Notes under the pieces: generated by a model | Told to the model about the DNA's origin: nothing | The model's database searches: none | The model's input: the letters and a program-made list of their open reading frames with translations, nothing else | NCBI GenBank assembly: GCA_964441945.1 | Contig: CAYTWB010000004.1 | Location: 59,489 to 123,488 of the forward strand | DNA length: 64,000 bases | Direction of reading: 5' to 3' | Source of the DNA: JADGQM01 sp964441945 | GTDB taxonomy: Bacteria; Desulfobacterota; Syntrophobacteria; Syntrophobacterales; Syntrophobacteraceae | Position numbers and translations under genes: made by a program | Part shown: one piece after another, positions 61,796 through 64,000 of the stretch | Numbering within the stretch: position 1 is the first letter of the stretch | How the letters are laid out: each line of letters starts with the position of its first letter

Positions 61796-63205
61796 GTGGC
61801 TTTGATCCACAGCGTGTTCACCACTAGACGGAGATCTACCTCGAACAAGACGCTCCCCAGGAAGATCAACCTTTCGACGCTCATCCTCCTGAGCTATTTA
61901 TCGCTGATTGGCATCGGCACACTTGCCTTATTGCTGCCCTTCTCGACCGGCCCATTCGGAATAACTCCCATCGACGCGCTCTTTACAGCAACATCGGCCG
62001 TCTGTGTAACGGGTCTTGTTGTGGTAGACACCGGCACCGTCTTCTCGCCAATGGGACAAATGACAGTCGCCTTGCTTATCCAGATCGGTGGACTTGGGGT
62101 GATGACTTTTTCTGTGCTTTTGTTCCTCTCACTCGGGAAGCGGGTTTCCTTCAGGCATCGTTTGATCATGCAGGAGGTCTTTGCTCATACCCCACGGGAA
62201 GACATCTTTAGGGTAGTCCGATCCATCTTTGTCTTCACCGCTACGGTAGAAGGGGCAGGTGCTCTGCTGCTCTCTCTCTTCTGGATGAATGAATACTCCC
62301 TTTTGCAGGCGGTCCACCTTGGGATATTCCACGCGGTCTCGGCCTTCTGTAACGCGGGGTTTTCGCTCTTCAGCACCAGTTTCATGGACTACAGGGCTTC
62401 GCCATTGATCAACCTGATCATCTGCAGCCTGATCGTCTCGGGGGGTATCGGATTTCCGGTCGTATACGAAATCCGCCAGCGGTTTGCATCGAGAGTCGTG
62501 AAGAGGCCAAGGCTTTCCATTCATACGAAGTCAGCCCTGATCTCCACCACCGTACTCATCGCCGGTGGCACGGCCGCCTTTTTCTGGACCGAACAGGGCA
62601 ACATCCTTAACGGTGTTTCCTGGAGTGAAAGCATCTGGATATCGCTATTTCAGTCCATAACAGTGCGCACAGCCGGCTTCAACACAGTCGACATCGGTCA
62701 ACTTGCGAACTCCACCCTGCTCATGATGATGGCGCTGATGTTCTGGGGGGCGTCACCAGGGTCGACCGGCGGCGGTGTGAAGACAACCACTTTTGCAGTT
62801 TTATGCGCCTTCACCTGGAGCCGGATTCGCAGAATGACCTACGTCAACATGTTCAAAAAGACGCTTCCCCAAGATACTCTGACCCGCAGCGTTGCTCTGG
62901 TCGTGCTCTCCATCGGCTTCATATCGGCGATCTTCTTCTTTTTGCTCCTGAGTCAGGGAGAGGGTTCCGCTAGCTCAGCGTCAAGGGGCGAATTTGTTGA
63001 TTACCTCTTTGAAGTGATATCGGCCTTCGGCACGGTCGGGCTCTCCACGGGAGTGACCGCAAGGCTCAATGCTGTTGGGAAGATCCTCATCATCATAATG
63101 ATGTTGATCGGACGAGTCGGAGTGCTGACCTTTGGCTATGTTCTGACCGGAACAGAGCCACGCGGCGGCGTCCGACATGCAGAACAAAACCTCATGATCG
63201 GTTGA
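61796..63205 (+). CDS. ktrB: K+ uptake channel subunit (TrkH/KtrB family)
   Basis: A 469-residue integral membrane protein of the TrkH/KtrB/HKT superfamily. Four M1-P-M2 repeats are visible, each with a pore loop: TSAVCVTGL, SAFCNAGF, RTAGFNTVD and SAFGTVGLSTG. The Gly in each forms the K+ filter. The start is GTG at 61796 with AGGAGGAGGG upstream. It pairs with the regulatory ring encoded downstream. Expression is under the c-di-AMP riboswitch. Confidence 0.95.
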   Translation: MALIHSVFTTRRRSTSNKTLPRKINLSTLILLSYLSLIGIGTLALLLPFSTGPFGITPIDALFTATSAVCVTGLVVVDTGTVFSPMGQMTVALLIQIGGLGVMTFSVLLFLSLGKRVSFRHRLIMQEVFAHTPREDIFRVVRSIFVFTATVEGAGALLLSLFWMNEYSLLQAVHLGIFHAVSAFCNAGFSLFSTSFMDYRASPLINLIICSLIVSGGIGFPVVYEIRQRFASRVVKRPRLSIHTKSALISTTVLIAGGTAAFFWTEQGNILNGVSWSESIWISLFQSITVRTAGFNTVDIGQLANSTLLMMMALMFWGASPGSTGGGVKTTTFAVLCAFTWSRIRRMTYVNMFKKTLPQDTLTRSVALVVLSIGFISAIFFFLLLSQGEGSASSASRGEFVDYLFEVISAFGTVGLSTGVTARLNAVGKILIIIMMLIGRVGVLTFGYVLTGTEPRGGVRHAEQNLMIG

Positions 63206-63217
63206 AAGGGGATTTGA

Positions 63218-63883
63218 TTGAAGCGATTTGCAGTGATCGGCTTAGGGAAGTTCGGGTTCCACATTGCCAAGGAGCTTTTTGAAGAAGACAATGAGGTCAT
63301 TGCTATCGACAGGAATCCAACTATCGTGCAGGAGATCGATCCGTTTTGCACGGAGGCCATCGTGCTGGACGCCTCAGATAAGGAGAAGCTGCGGTCTCTA
63401 GGGCTGGACGAGATGGATGCCGTGATCGTAAGCATCGGGTCCGACGTCAGCAGGAGTGTGCTCCTGACGCTCCACCTTCAAGAGATCGGTGTCAAGAAGG
63501 TGCTGGTCAAAGCGATCGATGAAGATCACGGTAAGGTCCTGCGGAAAGTTGGCGCCACGGAAGTCATCCATCCCGAAATGGCGATGGCGGTCAAAGTCGC
63601 TCAAGGGCTTTCCCGACCCAACGTGTTGGATTTCATTCCCCTGACCAAAGACTTTCAGCTTCTCCAGGTCGCCCCGCCGCGTGCATTCATTGGAAAGTCG
63701 TTGAAGCAACTGAACCTTCGGGCCAGGCACAACATCCACGTCATTGCCGTCAAAGAGATCATACCGGACAACACGGTCCTCGTTCCTTCCGCCGATTTCG
63801 TGATTAAAGAGAGCGATATCCTGATTGTCCTGGGAAAGACTACCGACGTCAGGAGCGTAAAGGATCTCAGTGAGGAACGGTGA
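63218..63883 (+). CDS. ktrA: K+ uptake regulatory subunit (TrkA/KtrA, RCK)
   Basis: A 221-residue cytoplasmic gating-ring protein. An N-terminal RCK-N nucleotide domain (VIGLGKFGFHIAKEL, then VIAIDRN) is followed by a C-terminal RCK-C domain (~140-221, LLQVAPPRAFIGKSLKQLNL), which in Gram-positive KtrA itself binds c-di-AMP. The start is a TTG at 63218, seven bases after AAAGGGG. The first gene partner ktrB ends 12 bp upstream. The last 117 bp of the window hold nothing recognised. Confidence 0.95.
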   Translation: MKRFAVIGLGKFGFHIAKELFEEDNEVIAIDRNPTIVQEIDPFCTEAIVLDASDKEKLRSLGLDEMDAVIVSIGSDVSRSVLLTLHLQEIGVKKVLVKAIDEDHGKVLRKVGATEVIHPEMAMAVKVAQGLSRPNVLDFIPLTKDFQLLQVAPPRAFIGKSLKQLNLRARHNIHVIAVKEIIPDNTVLVPSADFVIKESDILIVLGKTTDVRSVKDLSEER

Positions 63884-64000
63884 GAGCACGTGGCCAAAGA
63901 AAGTGCACGCTGTGTTTGAACGAAGCTGAGTGTGTCGAACAGGGACTAAGGCTTCATCCAGAAATAACATAGAGCAATAATATTTTCATGTGGTAGCCGT

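Overview
The window looks like chromosomal DNA of a free-living Gram-negative anaerobe, most likely a Desulfobacterota (deltaproteobacterial) lineage near the Syntrophobacterales. This is inferred from gene content and protein style, not from a marker search. Supporting points are the dense PAS-sensor kinases, a GlcD/GlcF oxidoreductase pair, a DUF2284 protein, the coupled Nif3/zinc-ribbon pair, an adenosine-specific kinase, and an ApgM-family protein beside homoserine dehydrogenase. Base composition is moderately GC-rich and coding density is high. There is no prophage, transposase, CRISPR array or rRNA operon.

Layout. (1) 1-5320: a minus-strand signalling operon (PAS kinase, CheY-like regulator, REC-PAS-DegS-type kinase, PAP2 lipoprotein). 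(2) 5376-9953: aapJQMP amino-acid ABC transporter behind a good sigma-70 promoter. (3) 10.5-15.6 kb: phosphofructokinase, transketolase and a radical SAM protein on plus. (4) 15.8-22.7 kb: NYN/OST-HTH protein, then argJ, secA, a solitary DNA methyltransferase, an ArgA-like acetyltransferase and a Nudix hydrolase. (5) 23.5-26.6 kb: a large hybrid kinase flanked by palindromic repeats. (6) 27-39.5 kb: a housekeeping minus-strand block: prs, zinc-ribbon protein, nif3, a CAU tRNA, rpoD, dnaG, yqeY, hisA, thioesterase, ApgM-like enzyme, hom and aminotransferase. (7) 39.6-42.8 kb: glcD, glcF and adenosine-specific kinase. (8) 43-47.2 kb: ECF sigma factor, anti-sigma factor and a secreted VIT/VWA protein, ending in a terminator. 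(9) 47.3-50.1 kb: prmA, icd and two small unknown genes. (10) 50.2-53.1 kb: DUF2284 protein and groES-groEL under a CIRCE operator. (11) 53.3-57.2 kb: a small unknown gene, an aromatic-amino-acid attenuator, a fused DAHP synthase/prephenate dehydratase, a 245-bp tandem duplication and cysC. (12) 57.3-63.9 kb: lipase, HAD phosphatase, glycosyltransferase-like protein, M42 peptidase, then a c-di-AMP (ydaO) riboswitch ahead of ktrB-ktrA.

The most interesting material is regulatory. A 36-codon leader peptide (7 Phe, 3 Tyr, 1 Trp) with promoter, competing hairpins and an intrinsic terminator precedes a DAHP synthase-prephenate dehydratase-ACT fusion. A c-di-AMP riboswitch with its promoter precedes the K+ uptake genes. 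A tRNA has its own promoter, and the terminator behind it sits directly on the nif3 ribosome binding site. A 165-170 bp two-hairpin repeat family is scattered through the window, once duplicated in tandem. Starts were chosen from Shine-Dalgarno spacing and family alignment; three use TTG and several use GTG.
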